Counted from the stretch's first letter, positions 22,329 to 34,583 are shown. The stretch: 64,000 nt of DNA from Ailurus styani (GCA_002007465.1 LNAC01000137.1:1027927-1091926); one strand, 5' to 3'. Notes: a model not told the origin generated them from the sequence alone. Numbers and translations are program-made.

Positions 22329-23734
22329 AGTTGAAGTTCCCCCTTTCCTGCAGCTGGGATTAAATACCTCCTTGCAGGCCCAAAAATCTACCACAACTAC
22401 TTCCTTGTAACTCCGTCACCATCACCACCATTACCAAGCATCATAGGCAAGGATTAGAGCAGAAGTGCAACATTCAAGTTCAAAAATGACCTCACTCAGG
22501 CAAGTAAGGGGATACAATTCCTAAGGGTATCAGACACAGACATTGAAGATGCTTGCAAAAAGCAAAGACTGGCATCCATGCTTCCCTGCCAACTTGCTAA
22601 ACTTCTGTTAGCCCATCAGTGAGTAGTACACGGTGAGAGAGTCCTTGGGGGAAGCCTGCCTTAAACCTATGGTTTGTCAGCATTCTCGACAACAACACTG
22701 TTTTGTGTCTGGTGTAGAAAAGAGGCCTGCTGGGACAGATTATATGAATAGCTGAAATAATAATGATAGCAATAGCTAACATTTCCAGAGCAGAAGTTGA
22801 ATGTGAATTACTGGCCAGCCCCTCCAAAACCTAGATTCCACCTCAGAAGGGTTTTTCAACGACAGATGTGGCTACAGTGAAACTGAATACCACCCGCAAA
22901 AACCATGCTCACCACCTATGTGGAAACCACTATAACTTCATAGGCTGCAAAGCAGCAGGCTTCAATATTAAATAGACCAGATCATAGTGAGGCTAGGGAC
23001 ATCTCTCCCTTACCGGACAGCCAATTATGTAAGTTGATCACTGCCACTTTTCCCCCCTGCTCTCCCAACAATAGAACTAGGACTTGGAGAGAAGACTTAT
23101 AGGAAGAGGTATTTTAGAACCTTCCTTTCTTTTAGAACCCCTCTGTCCCACTAAGACTTTCAAACACAAGTCTTAGTCTGCACTGAAGGGTGTGGAAAAG
23201 CTTTTTACCGAATGTTAACGTTTTAAACTTGACCATTACAAGTTTTAATAACTGAAACTGGTGAGAAAATCATTGAATTAGCCCTAGATGTCAGGAGATG
23301 AGAAAAGGAAGATTTGACATAGCATAGGTGAAAGTAGTGACTGGAAAAATTAAATAGAACCATTTCATATTTATTTACCAAAGAATTGAGAGCTCTATAA
23401 AAACTGTTTACATATATAAAGAATGTCTAAAGTAACCAGGCAATTGGGCACCACAAGTATCTTAAAAATAGGGGATGTAAGTGAAGAGGGAGAGTGTAGT
23501 TCCAAGAAGAAATTTGTCCATGGTAATAGCTACAGTAGACAAATAAGATAAAGATTTTAAAGTGTGCAAGAAAATAGACAATTAGAAAGTCATTGGTGAC
23601 TTTAATAGCATTCTCAGCACAATGAAAGGGGCAGCTCCTTTAGACTTTGATATTAAGGAAAAATTGATACTCCTGTTGTTTCTATCCATTAGGCTTCATT
23701 CTATCTCTTGTGTGATTCCATTTATATATGACAG

Positions 23735-24010
23735 CCCATCAAATATTTGAAGACAGCTCTCTTGCATCCCTCGGGTCTCTTTTTCTTTAAACTAAATGTC
23801 CCATTTCTCATGCTTTTAAGTTCTTTCACCATTCTGGTCACTTCATTCTGAATATACTTTAGTTTCTGTCAGTCCTCAAATGAAATATACTATTGTCAGT
23901 TGGGTCCACTACTGTAGAATAGACTAGGACAACCATCTCTCTCAACCCAAGAATTAGACTGTTAATTCAGGCCACAACTGTATTTGCTTTTTCGCAGTTC
24001 TATCACATCA
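23735..24010 (-). mobile_element. L3/CR1-like LINE remnant
   Basis: Antisense CR1/L3 3' words in order: ATTTGAAGACAGCTCTCTTGCATCCC, CATGCTTTTAAGTTCTTTCACCATTCTGG, ACTTCATTCTGAATATACTTTAG, and TTGGGTCCACTACTGTAGAATAGACTAGGAC. Decayed. Confidence 0.6.
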
Positions 24011-24801
24011 TTTATCATTTTTGCTTTCCCAGTGTTAGAGGGATTCACTAAATAGATTAATTAAGTGCTTAGTGTACAACTTCAAAATTTGTTTCACAAA
24101 AATGGTGATTTTCTGCTTGAAGAGCTTAGGTTTCTAACTAATCCCTAAATTAGGCAGTCTTCCTCCTGTGAGTTTTGCCTGCCTCATAGGACTCTGAAAA
24201 AATCGGATCGATAACTATTAAAGAGTGTGCACACATGTATGTGTGCCTGTGTGTATGCACACTAGGGTACGTTTTCAGCGAAACTATGGTAGATCTGGCT
24301 GATTTACAAGACAAGATAGATTTTTGTTTTTTCCTTAATTATACAAATATTTACTAGATGTATAGTATGTACCTACTACACCAATATAGCAATAAGATGA
24401 CTTCTCTGCCATGAGGATCTTTTAGCTTGATGGAGAAATTTCAATTGTCTATTAAATGCTGCTGTAGGAGTTAACAGGATGCTCCAGGGTACTCTGATCA
24501 TCTCACTCAGCCTTGAGGAAAGCTTCTCCAAAGATGAGTTTACTATTTACTATTTTGGATCTGGGAGGATTTGAGGGAATTAGCTAGCCAAAAAGGTGAA
24601 GTAATTTATGCAAAAGTCCTGACTTAAGATCTAATATGGCTACTGGAGATAGTAATTTAAGCTGTGAATGTAAATAAGATCACTAGGGATTGTATGTAGG
24701 TAAGAAAAGAGTTATAAGACTCACTCACTTAAAGCATAGGTAGAAAAAGAGAAATTCTGTCATCTAGTTTATTGTCACTCTTCATTAATGATAAAGCACT
24801 T

Positions 24802-24983
24802 GTTTTTTTAAAAATAAGATGTATTTCATTTATTTGAGAACGGGAGAGCATGAGTGAGAGGGGAAGAGGGAGAGAGAGTCTCAGGACCCTGAGATCACAG
24901 GCTCATCTCAGGACCCTGAGATCACAACCTGAGCTGAAACCAAGAGTTGGATGCTCAACCAACTGCACCACCCAGGTGCCCCC
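24802..24983 (-). mobile_element. CAN-SINE, older, with internal duplication
   Basis: Reverse SINE ending CACCCAGGTGCCCCC. The segment CTCAGGACCCTGAGATCACA occurs twice in tandem (about 24881-24933), a small internal duplication of the B-box region. Confidence 0.88.
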
Positions 24984-25701
24984 ACTCAGTATTTTGTATT
25001 ATCTGTAGGTGTCTCTCTCTGGTTTATGAAGTACTTATCTAATTTCATTCCCTTACTGAATTATGTAACACTGTCCTTAACTTTATAAATAATTATTTTT
25101 ATTTTTCTAATTAGACAGATTTCTTTCTTTCTTTACTGAAAAGTTGTTAAGGAATGCATCGTGTCCTTTTATAGGGAGATAACAGTGTTACACCTCTTTT
25201 AACACTAATATTTTTATACACATTGTGTGGCAGCAACCACACAGAGCATGTAGACTGTGTTTTGAAGGATTTAGCTCTTTCAAGAGCAGTGAGAAATCAC
25301 TGAGAAGTTTTAAGTAGGGAAGTGACATGATTGGGTTTGTATTTTCAAAAGGTCACTACTAAATTGAAGGACTAGAGTGGATGCAAAGAAATAAATAAGA
25401 AATTGCAGTTGTCTAGGCAAGAGTTGGTGGTAGCATGACTAGGAGAGTGACACTGATATGGAAGGGAGTGATCAAATTTCCGAAATACTTTGAAAATAAA
25501 TTTAACAGGATTTTAGGGATAGGAAGAGGAGAGAGAGAAGAGGTATCAAATAAATCCTGATTTTTAAAAAATGAAAGAGGACCACATTTCATAGAAAAAA
25601 ATAATGAGTTACTGGTTCCATTTTGGATCTGTGGGATTTGAGGCACTTTTGTACTTGTGTATTTAATAGTAACAGAAGCCTGAAAGCAGAAGGAAAAGTC
25701 C

Positions 25702-25735
25702 AAAAGTCTTTCTCTGTCAAAAGTCTTTCTCTGTC
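25702..25735. repeat. Perfect 17-bp tandem duplication
   Basis: AAAAGTCTTTCTCTGTC occurs at 25702-25718 and again at 25719-25735. The second copy continues as a SINE-tail-like AAATAAAGTCTTTTAAAAA. Confidence 0.9.
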
Positions 25736-25822
25736 AAATAAAGTCTTTTAAAAAAAATTTTAATTTCCCATGTTGTAAAAATGTCAACCTTAGAAATTAA
25801 GATTTTTAGTATCTGATTTGGT
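25724..25822. repeat. ~100-bp dispersed direct repeat, copy 1
   Basis: SINE-tail-like TCTTTCTCTGTCAAATAAAG plus unique flank (TTTCCCATGTTG ... TATCTGATTTGGT). It recurs at 26226-26326, 3' of a SINE, with a few mismatches. Confidence 0.85.
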
Positions 25823-26070
25823 AGAGGGAGAATAAGTAAATTATAGGACATATATTTTCTAGAATATTATGCACCCTGAAACACAATAGCTATAAGACTA
25901 TGAACCATGTGAGATTAAGTGAAAATACCAGGATACACAATTCAGTAATGATTGTAACCAAGTAAGAAAACATCCACAGAAAAAGTACTGAAAGGACATA
26001 TAGCAAATTTTAGCAATAATTCTGTGTAGGTGATGGGTAGTGGAAGAATTTTTAAAAATTTAAATTTCCT

Positions 26071-26261
26071 GGAGCTCCTGGGTGGCTTGTCATTAAGCGT
26101 CTGTCTTCGGCTCACGTCATGATCCCAGGATCCTGGGGTCCAGCCCCTCATTGGGCTCCCTGCTCCGTGGGAAGCCTGCTTCTCCCTCTCCCACTCCCCC
26201 TGCTTGTGTTCCCTCTCTCACTGTGTCTTTTTCTGTCAAATAAATAAAATCTTTTAAAAAA
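26071..26261 (+). mobile_element. CAN-SINE with short TSD
   Basis: Head GGAGCTCCTGGGTGGCTTG (slightly deleted A-box) to CTGTCAAATAAATAAAATCTTTT. Short direct repeat TTAAATTTCC at 26060-26069 and 26263-26272. Confidence 0.9.
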
Positions 26262-26326
26262 ATTAAATTTCCCATATTGTAAAAATGTCAACCTTAGAAA
26301 TTAAGATTTTTAGTATCTGATTTGGT
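26226..26326. repeat. ~100-bp dispersed direct repeat, copy 2
   Basis: SINE tail plus its 3' flank, matching 25724-25822 about 500 bp upstream and diverging at the same point after TCTGATTTGGT. Confidence 0.85.
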
Positions 26327-26939
26327 TTTTACATCAGTGATTTGTAATGACATTGGTTTATATCGTTGCTTCTGTAAACCAACCTAATAGTGATTCCTTA
26401 AGATAAAATCAATTCTTTTTTTAAACATGACTTATTGGTTTTTTCTAAAGTTGAATAGAGACAAATTGTTAGTTATGTAAAATGAATTTTTTTTTCCAGT
26501 ATGGTAGCTGCCTTAGTGAATAGGCAGTGCTAGTCATCTCACCTGCAGTTTTCTGCTCGCTTTTCCACCTGTCAGCTGTGAGCAGTGCAGAACCATTGAA
26601 AATGTTTTCCTTTACACGCAGACGTTCTCATGAATTGCTCCTAAATCCATATCAAGCAAATTTTGTGTCTTTTAGATTTGTGGATATTAACTTTAACTTG
26701 TGATGACAGTATTAGCTAGCAATGTTCTTTAATATATATAATTGAATTTCATCTAAATCCTCTATACTTCTGATCATGGATTTGCTCAAATACACTGTGC
26801 TGAGAAGATTAATAAACAAGTTACCACCTGATGTTTTAGTTGCACCTTAGGAAATTGTTTTAATAAACGAAATTTACTGAATTATAAATTAATTACTGAA
26901 TTATAAACATTAAATGGGCCCATTTTAAGTGTATATTTC

Positions 26940-29719
26940 AGTGAGATTTTACAAATATACTCATAGAACCATCACAACAATCAAGATACAAAACATTTCC
27001 ATCATCCCCCCAAATTTCCACATGCCCCAAAAGTTTTCTGGCCCCAAGCACCTAACTCCTTTCTATCACTAGAGATAGTTTTTACTCACTCTAGAATATC
27101 GCATAAAGGCAATCCAGCCATGCGTAACTTTTTGTGTCTGGCTCTTTTCCCTTAGTTTAATGTTTTTGAGATTCATCCATATTGCATGTACATTAGTTTA
27201 TTTCTTTTATCGTTGAGAATTATTTCATTTGTATACATACCATTTCTTTTTCCCATTCACAAGTTGTTGGACATTTGTGTTGTTTGCAGCCTTTGGCTGT
27301 TCCCCAAAAAAAGCTGTCATAAACATTCTGTATACAACCATGTATGGACATGTGTTTCATGTCTTACGGGTAAATATGCAGGAGGGGAATTGCTGATTCC
27401 TGTAAGTATAAATTTAACTGTATCAGAAACTGCCCAACTATTTTCCAAAGTAACTGTACCACTTTGCACTGCCCCTAGCCATGTAGGAGCATTTTATTTG
27501 TTCCACGTCCTTGTCAATACTTGGTATTGTTTTTTATTTTACCTTTTCTAGTAGGAATGTAATGGTTTCTCACAGTATTTTTAATTTGAATTTTTTGGTG
27601 TTTAATACTGTTAAACATTTTATACATTAATTGGACATTCATAGGTCTTTTGTGAAGGGTGTATTGAAGTCTTTTGCTCATTTTTATACTGGGTAGTTTG
27701 TCTTCTTATTGAATTAAAAAGTTTTTAGTATATATATTGGATACCAGTTGTCTATCAAATCTGTGTATTGGAAGTATTTTCTTTCGGTAGCTTGCTATCC
27801 ATTTTCTTTTTTTCTATTGTGGTTCATGCTTCCATACCCTGAGAAAGCTTTGTCTACTCCAAGGTTGCAAAGTTATTCCCTGTGTTTCCTTCTAATAGTT
27901 TTATTGTTTCAGTTTTTATATTTATTTTTGTGAACCTTCAAGATAATATTTGAGTATTAGTATGAAGTGAGATAAAATGTTATGTTTCTGTTTGTTGTTT
28001 GCTTGTAGTATGGGGTAAGATTGAGGGTTTTTTGTTTTTTTTTTTTGCATCAGGGTGTCCAATTTTTCCAGAACAATTTGTTGAAAAAACTATTTTTTCT
28101 CCACCTTTATAAAAAATCAGTTATGTGGGTTGATTTCTGGACTCTTTTCTTTTATATTGACCTATATTTCTCTCCTTTAGCTAGTTCCACATTGCCTTGA
28201 TTGCTGTAACTTTATTCTAAGTCTTGAAATAGACTTTCACTTTCAAATTTGTTTGGCTATTCTAGGACCTTTGGATTTCTGTGTTAACTTCAGCATTAGC
28301 TTATCAATTTCTCTAAAAGTCTTATGGGCTTACACTGGAATTTCATTAAATCTATAGATGAATTTGGCAAGATTTGAGTCTTGTATTCCCTAAACATGAT
28401 ATACTACTCCACTTATTTAAGTTTTCTTTACTTACCCTCAGAATATTTTATACTTTTCAGTGTGGAACTAATTCATGCCTGTGTATTGTCAAATTTCTCC
28501 AAAATATTTCATGTTTTTGGAATTGATCACAAATGGAATTTTTAAAACCTCAGTTTCTAAAGTAAGATTTTAATATTTTAAAATATATTGGGACTTGTTT
28601 TTTGGACTAGCATATGGTTTATCTTGACGTATGTTCTAGATGCACTAAATGTATATTCTGGAACTGTATATTATCTAAGGTGGTCTGTAAGGTTGTTCAG
28701 ATTTTCTATTTTCTTGATTTTCCTCCTTAGCTGTTCTGACAATTACTAAGAAACGTATGATAAAATCTCTAAATTGAATTTATGTCTTTCTTTGCTTAGT
28801 TCTGTCAGTTTTGCTTTAAATAGTTATATTTTTAATTAATTTTTAATTAAAATATTTTAAATTAATTTATACACACACATATATGTATACATCTGTATAC
28901 ATACATCCATGCACATAAGTATATGTATCTATGATCATAGAGTGTTATAATTTCCCACATATTTGTTGTCATTTGTATTCTTTATTCCTTCCTGTAAGTG
29001 CATGTTCCCGTGTTATATAATTTCCCTTTAGCTTTTCGTGTCCTATAGTACAGGTCTGCTGTCCTATATGACCATAGTATTTCACCTCCATTCTTAAATA
29101 TATTTTATACATTTATAATTTTTGATGAAGTTCTTTTTCAACTCTTGGAATATATAATCATCATATCCTCTAGCCTTTATTGTTTCTGATGGAAAATCAC
29201 TTGTTGATTTTATCATTGTACCACTGTGTGTCACATGCCCTTTCTCCATACTGCTTCCAAGATTTAACTATGAGGTACTTAGATTTGGGTTTTTTGTATT
29301 TCTCCTAGGAGACACTTCTGGTGCTTCTTAGATCTGTAATCAAATATTTCATCAAATTTAGGAAATTTTTAGCCATCACTTCTTGAAGTATTGTTTCTGT
29401 TTCTTATTGTCTCCCAATGTCCAGGACTCCACTTAAACGTGTTTTGGACTGCTGTATATTGGTCCATGTCTCTGACATTCTGTTAAATTTTCTTAATTTT
29501 TTTTCTTTATTCTTCAGATTTCATAATTTCTGTTGATCTCCGTTCAGGTATACCAAATATTTTTTTCCTTTCTTCATTGCCAGTCTACTTGTGTGATCAC
29601 CAAATAAATTTCTCATATAATGAATAATAATTTTAAACTCTAAATTTTCTCTCTGGTTCATTTTTATAGTTTCTCATTCTTTGTTGATAGTCCTTTTCTG
29701 TTCACTTATTGATATATTG
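26940..29719 (-). mobile_element. Old L1M fragment, ORF2 and 3' region
   Basis: Long antisense L1. The lower-coordinate end has 3' words (CCATCACAACAATCAAGATACA). 27180-27540 carries the conserved ORF2 C-terminal words (TGTTGGACATTTGTGTTGTTTGCAG, GGGGAATTGCTGATTCC, ACTTTGCACTGCCCC, CCACGTCCTTGTCAATACTTGG). 27950-28560 is RT-domain antisense and 28560-29000 more 5' ORF2. 29100-29719 resembles L1ME/HAL1-type 5' sequence and may be a separate piece. The 121-residue + strand reading frame at 27186-27551 is an antisense shadow. Confidence 0.75.
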
Positions 29720-29734
29720 TCCTTTAATACTTTG

Positions 29735-29847
29735 TTGTTTTATTTTCTTTTTAATTAAGTGGGCTCCATACCCAACATGGGGCTTGAACTCATGAGCCCT
29801 TGGATCAAGCATCACATGATCTACTGATTGAACCAGTCAGGTGCCCC
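29735..29847 (-). mobile_element. Short-form CAN-SINE (~113 bp) with 15-bp TSD
   Basis: GGGCTCCATACCCAACATGG, GGGGCTTGAACTCATGAGCC, GAACCAGTCAGGTGCCCC. It lacks the CT-rich body. Target-site duplication TCCTTTAATACTTTG (29720-29734) and TCCTTTAATTCTTTG (29848-29862), one mismatch. Inserted in old L1/HAL1-like sequence. Confidence 0.9.
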
Positions 29848-29862
29848 TCCTTTAATTCTTTG

Positions 29863-30620
29863 AATACATTTTACTTTGAGTCAGTTTCTGTAGGTTGTGT
29901 TTTCCCTAGTATGGATCATAGTCACTGATCTTTGGTTGAAATCTTTACATTATAAAAAATGCATTTTAATGATTCTGAATTCCATTCTGTTTTCCTGAGG
30001 ATTTCATGTTTTTTGTTTCAATAGACAGTTAACTTGCCTGATCTTAAATTAACTCTCACTTCAGTATTCTGTGCAACAGAATGTATCTCTGTATCTTTGT
30101 CAATTTTCCAGCTTTTAGGCTTTGCTTTTTTAACCTGGTTACACAGGACTGTCCCTTACAGTTAGAAACTTTGAAGAGAGCCAAATATTTATACAGAATT
30201 TATACTCAGATTTAGGGGCTCACATTTCCTGTGGTTCTCAGCCCTGAGTTTTGTCTCTGCCACTTCAAGTCAATAAGACTTCAACTTTCTTTATTACAAG
30301 ATTCTGCTCATTGGGAAATGGATGCCTTCAAAGGAGCATCAGATTTGTAAATCTCCCAATATTTAGTTGTCTTTCAACTTAACCTGTTCTTTCTTACCTA
30401 CTTACTGTTTTTTCTCCCACTCATGCATTGATAGCTTAGTGGTCAGCCACGGATTTGGGCACATTTGGTAAACTTTGCAGAACTCTCTTCAAGGATTTTT
30501 CCCCCTAAAGTTTCAGCTGTTTTGACAACACTGAACTATACATTCTGCTACCTCAAACCAGAAAGGATATGATACAGAGCTGTCAGAGCTAAGGGAGCTT
30601 AAGAATCCCATTTTAGGCCA
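29863..30620 (-). mobile_element. L1ME/HAL1-like continuation
   Basis: Continues the antisense L1-like sequence interrupted by the SINE at 29735 (for example TAGGTTGTGTTTTCCC, CTTTGGTTGAAATC). Weak and assigned mainly by continuity; the right boundary is uncertain. Confidence 0.4.
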
Positions 30621-31333
30621 AAAAAAAAAGCCAGAAACTTGATGTTCTTACATGTCACGATCACAGTTTTTCGAAGGAAACTGCTATTGTTGCTGTCTGC
30701 TTTGCATTGCTTTGTAGTACCTTTAAATATTTATTTTTTAATGGTATTTTATCAGGTTTTATACTTAAAGCTGTAAGAGGCTTTGGGCACAGTGCGAACA
30801 TTATCACAAGTCCAAACTTTCTCAGGAATATTTTTTAACAGTGTGGTTTTTACAATTATTAACAATGCCTGACATAGGAATTCAATTAATATTTGTTGAA
30901 TAAATTAATAAAGGCTTCTCTTTTTTAAAATAATTCAATAAATCTACCTTTGTCTCTTTATGTTGTGCTCAAAGTATTAAAGGAAAGAAAGCTGATAAAA
31001 AAGTGCAGGCATGTAGCTTATCAATAATATAAAGAAACAAAGATATGCTTGAGTTGTTTATATTATATCACAAAATCTCAAAAATATTAACCCATTTTGT
31101 CAAAGAAACCTGGTATATGATTTTTTCATAAAAATTCAGAAAGAAAGAAGGATGAAGGAATAATAATAAAAAGTTTAAGAACTGTTTACTAGGAAAACAT
31201 TTAGTACAAATTTAAGAACTGTCAGATTAGTCTTTAATTTTGAATTGCTGTTGAATTTAAAACCTAAAACACAAATGTGGAAGTAATACTATTTTTACAA
31301 ATTTTACAAATATTAATTTTCAGACTACATACC

Positions 31334-31618
31334 NCCTCCTTCTTCTTCTCCCTCCTTCTCCCTCCCTTCCCTCCTCCTCTTCCTTCTTCCTTCTTTTTCT
31401 TTTTTTTCTTTTTTATTTTTTTTAAAGATTTTATTTATTCATTTGACACAGAGAGAGAGATTACAAGTAGGCAGAGAGGCAGGCAGAGAGAGAGGAGAGA
31501 GGAGGAAGCAGGCTCCCCGCTGAGCAGAGAGCCCGATGTGGGCCTCGATCCCAGGACCCTGGGATCATGACCTGAGCCGAAGGCAGCGGCTTTAACCCAC
31601 TGAGCCACCCAGGCGCCC
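31334..31618 (-). mobile_element. Young CAN-SINE with extended CT-rich tail, 404 bp before ELP4 exon 3
   Basis: Reverse SINE bounded by perfect 13-bp duplication CAGACTACATACC (31321-31333 and 31619-31631). Between the left duplication and the SINE body is an N (31334) and about 85 bp of pure C/T-rich sequence, i.e. an A/G-rich tail on the SINE strand. The head end GCCACCCAGGCGCCCC is intact. On the ELP4 sense strand this gives a long polypyrimidine tract followed by AG dinucleotides. Confidence 0.95.
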
Positions 31619-32022
31619 CAGACTACATACCCTTAAGTGCTTAATTACTGTGACATGGAAGAAATGAAGTGTGAGTTTACAAACTGGTTTGTAGGTAAGA
31701 AAAGGCATTTTAGAGATGCAATGCCTGAAAAAAATCTTAGGAAAGAAAAAAAATCTGTAATTTCTTTGCTATAATCATACATAACCCTCTAAAATTTGTG
31801 GATATCAGAGGTGGTGTAGAGGATGGAGAATAATTTTGAAATCAGACTATATTAAAAGTACTCACTTCCCATTGACTATCCAGAGAAGTCTCTTAGCCGT
31901 ACTTTTTAGGAAGCTAATTATTGCCCCATTTTATATACTTGTTTTAAGAGGAAAAATTGAAAACACCTGAGTGTGCTTGGCATATGGTAGGATTCTGACT
32001 CTAATTTTCTTCTTTTTTACAG

Positions 32023-32144
32023 AAGAGGATAAATATAATATTTATTCTTCTTTGCTCTTCAAGTATTTCCTGGCAGAAGGAATCATCAATGGGCATACTT
32101 TGTTGGTTGCGTCTGCAAAAGAAGACCCTGCTGATATTTTACAG
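32023..32144 (+). CDS. ELP4: ELP4 exon 3
   Basis: 122 nt with acceptor TTTTTTACAG and donor CAG|GTATAG, entering in phase 1 and leaving in phase 0. It completes a split Glu codon and encodes [20 protein letters not shown] followed by a segment containing [16 protein letters not shown]. This is the conserved strand-helix part of the RecA-like fold in which Elp4 packs against Elp5/Elp6. Together with exons 1-2 it gives residues 1-127 of a protein that is usually about 420 residues long. The sequence is close to human ELP4, with only conservative changes. The remaining exons (starting with the ELPAPLL-type segment) were not found downstream. Confidence 0.96.
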
Positions 32145-32360
32145 GTATAGAATATACTAATGCAATATTGCATTTTGAACCATTTCATGAAAAAATATTG
32201 CTTATATGTATATATGTAAACAAGATATATGTTTATCTAAATACCATATTTAAATTCATTAATGAGACCATACTTATCTTTTTTTCTCTTAAAGAAAAGT
32301 ATCAAATTTATTTGAACATGTAGTTTCACTTTTTAAATTAGTGCTCTTGGACAATTTTTT

Positions 32361-32549
32361 TTTAAAGATTTTATTTATTTATTTGACAGAGAGAGAGATT
32401 ACAAGTATGCAGAGAGGCAGGCAGAGAGAGAGGAGGAAGCAGGCTCCCTGCTGAGCAGGGAGCCCGATGTGGGGCTCAATCCCAGGACCCTGAGATCAAG
32501 ACCTGAGCCGAAGGCAGAGGCTTTAACCCACTGAGCCACCCAGGTGCCC
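32361..32549 (-). mobile_element. Young CAN-SINE with TSD, 216 bp after ELP4 exon 3
   Basis: Poly-T, TTTATTTATTTGACAGAG, GGCAGGCAGAGAGAGAGGAG, head end GCCACCCAGGTGCCC. Target-site duplication CTTGGACAATTTTTT at 32346-32360 and again from 32550. Confidence 0.95.
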
Positions 32550-33535
32550 CTTGGACAATTTTTTTAAGTTTAAATTGATACTGGTGTTGGGAATAGTATT
32601 AATAAGCTACTAAAAACTGACAAAAAATAAAGTTATTACTATAGTCATAAGAAGATAACTTTGTAAAAAGTTAAGTAAAGGAAAACAACAACATATTATC
32701 TGGTATTATATTACCAGTATCCTAAAGATATAACTTAGAAGAAACGTACAGAAATTAGAAGTACTCACTTACTAATCTCATTTTGCTTTGAGACTGCCAA
32801 AAATTATTCTTTTCCAAGTAACAAGCAATAATAATAAAATATGTGAATGATACACTCTGTCTTTAAAGCCAAAATACATATTACACCTCAGAAAGGACAA
32901 TTCTCACTTTTAGAATTCTTAACATCTTTGTCCAGAGCAGGAATCCAACTTAAGCCATTATTTGAATAGAAGATAGAATCTAAGGTCATTTTCTCCCATA
33001 GGTGTTTTCATTTCAGTACATGGTCTGCAAAATAATAAACAACTAAGTCATTTATAAAGAATTTGTAGCATAGTAAGTATTAATATACCATAGCTATCAA
33101 CAGACACCAACAAACTTCCATACCCACTATAAAAAATTTATGTAATACTGAGGTAAAACTAACATGATTCTATCATATGGGTCAGATTTTGCTTATTAAG
33201 TAATACGGTCATTAAATCCAAAGGAGAAATCTTTGTATAAATTTCCAAATGATTTTCTTCTGGTTGCAGAGCCTCTTTTCCTTTGTTCTTATTTTTGGTT
33301 TGGCTTTTGTAATATTTTCTTGATGTTTTTGTTTCTTTTGTTTCTTTTCCCTGATCTGATCAATTTCTGGACAGTACTGTGCTTGGTGGGAACAGTAAAG
33401 GCCAAGATTATTGTCCTAAAGAAGCTGAACAAGCTCTTCATGGCACATTTCACCATAATATTGAGACCAAGATTTTATATCAAACATCTTTATTGCCATG
33501 TAGGCAATTTTTGCCAGGCCAGAAGCAGGAAAACC

Positions 33536-33869
33536 CTTGACCCTTGAACAACACGGGGGTTAGAGACACTGATCCCCTGCACAGTTAAAAATCCACATGT
33601 AACTTTTGACTCCCCCAAAACTTAATTGCTAATAGCCTATTACTGACCGAAAACCTTACTAACAACATGAACATTCTATTAATACATATTTTGTGTGTCA
33701 TATGTATTATATACTGCATTCCTACAATAAAGTGAATTAGAGAAAAGACAATGTTATTGAGAAAATCATAAGAAAAAGAAAATACATTTACAGGACTATA
33801 TTTATTAGAAAAAACTCACATATAAGTAGACCTGTGTAGTTCAAACTTGTGTTGTTAAAGAATCAACTA
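33536..33869. mobile_element. Tigger2/MER28-like DNA transposon remnant
   Basis: Begins CCCTTGAACAACACGGGGGTTAG and ends with the inverted counterpart GTTCAAACTTGTGTTGTTAAAG. Internal words include AATCCACATGTAACTTTTGAC, CCCCCAAAACTTAATTGCTAATAGCC, and ACAATAAAGTGAATTAGAG. Nonautonomous, pogo-type; subfamily from memory. Confidence 0.8.
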
Positions 33870-34583
33870 TATATGCTTTTCAAAATAAAGCATTTTATTC
33901 TTCCTTCTTGCCTCCTGCAACCTAGGCAACTGATGTTAAAATCTAGTCGATATACTAACACATTTTGCTTTAGAGAATTATACTTTTTATTTGAAAACTA
34001 ATCCCTAACAACTCTCCTAGGTACCCTGCATTTGTACAAGTTAATATTAAAAATCTCAGGGTACTTTACATCCCCTCTGTTGGATTATGTGAAGGAGTAA
34101 AGTTATAAATCAGGATTTCTTAAACCATCTAGTCATTTATGTAAGTAGTTAGGTTCTGCATTTATTCATGGAACAATTTTATGATACAGTAAAAAACCTA
34201 TAAAATTAGAGTTAAAAAAGTAGACTCTTAAAAAGTTGCACTTTTGACCAAGATGTGTTCATGAGGATTGGATTTCTCTTTATCCCTGAAACAACTAAAA
34301 AACAGGGCAAAATATTTAAACAACAGTTTTCAAGACATTGGGCATCAAATAATAAAGGGCAATCGTGCCAGAGAGGTGCAGAATATACAAAAGGACCCCT
34401 ATAACTTCCCTGGCATACTATATGCAAATTTTCCAGGCTGTAGTGTGGTAAAAAGGAACCCAGGTTAAGACAGCATTAGGAGACATATCTAGGAGTGTGG
34501 AATTATGACCTATTGTCTTCATCTGGAGCTTAAGTGTAGTTTAAGGAAATATATATGGGTGCCAAGTTGACAAGGGGTAGACT

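Larger units (their letters stand above)
9990..32022 (+). other. ELP4: ELP4 intron 2 (22,033 bp)
   Basis: Bounded by GTTAGT and a long pyrimidine tract ending TTTTTTACAG. Most of it is transposable elements, listed separately. Stretches without a recognised element are about 9990-10440, 12625-13170, 14135-14960, 15355-16180, 17035-17835, 22330-23730, 24015-24800, 24985-25720 and 30625-31320. They are AT-rich, and I see no exon, RNA gene or conserved reading frame in them. Confidence 0.85.

Noticed and set aside
27186..27551. 121-residue + strand reading frame
   Set aside because: It lies on the antisense strand of an old L1M ORF2 fragment; hydrophobic, T-rich shadow.
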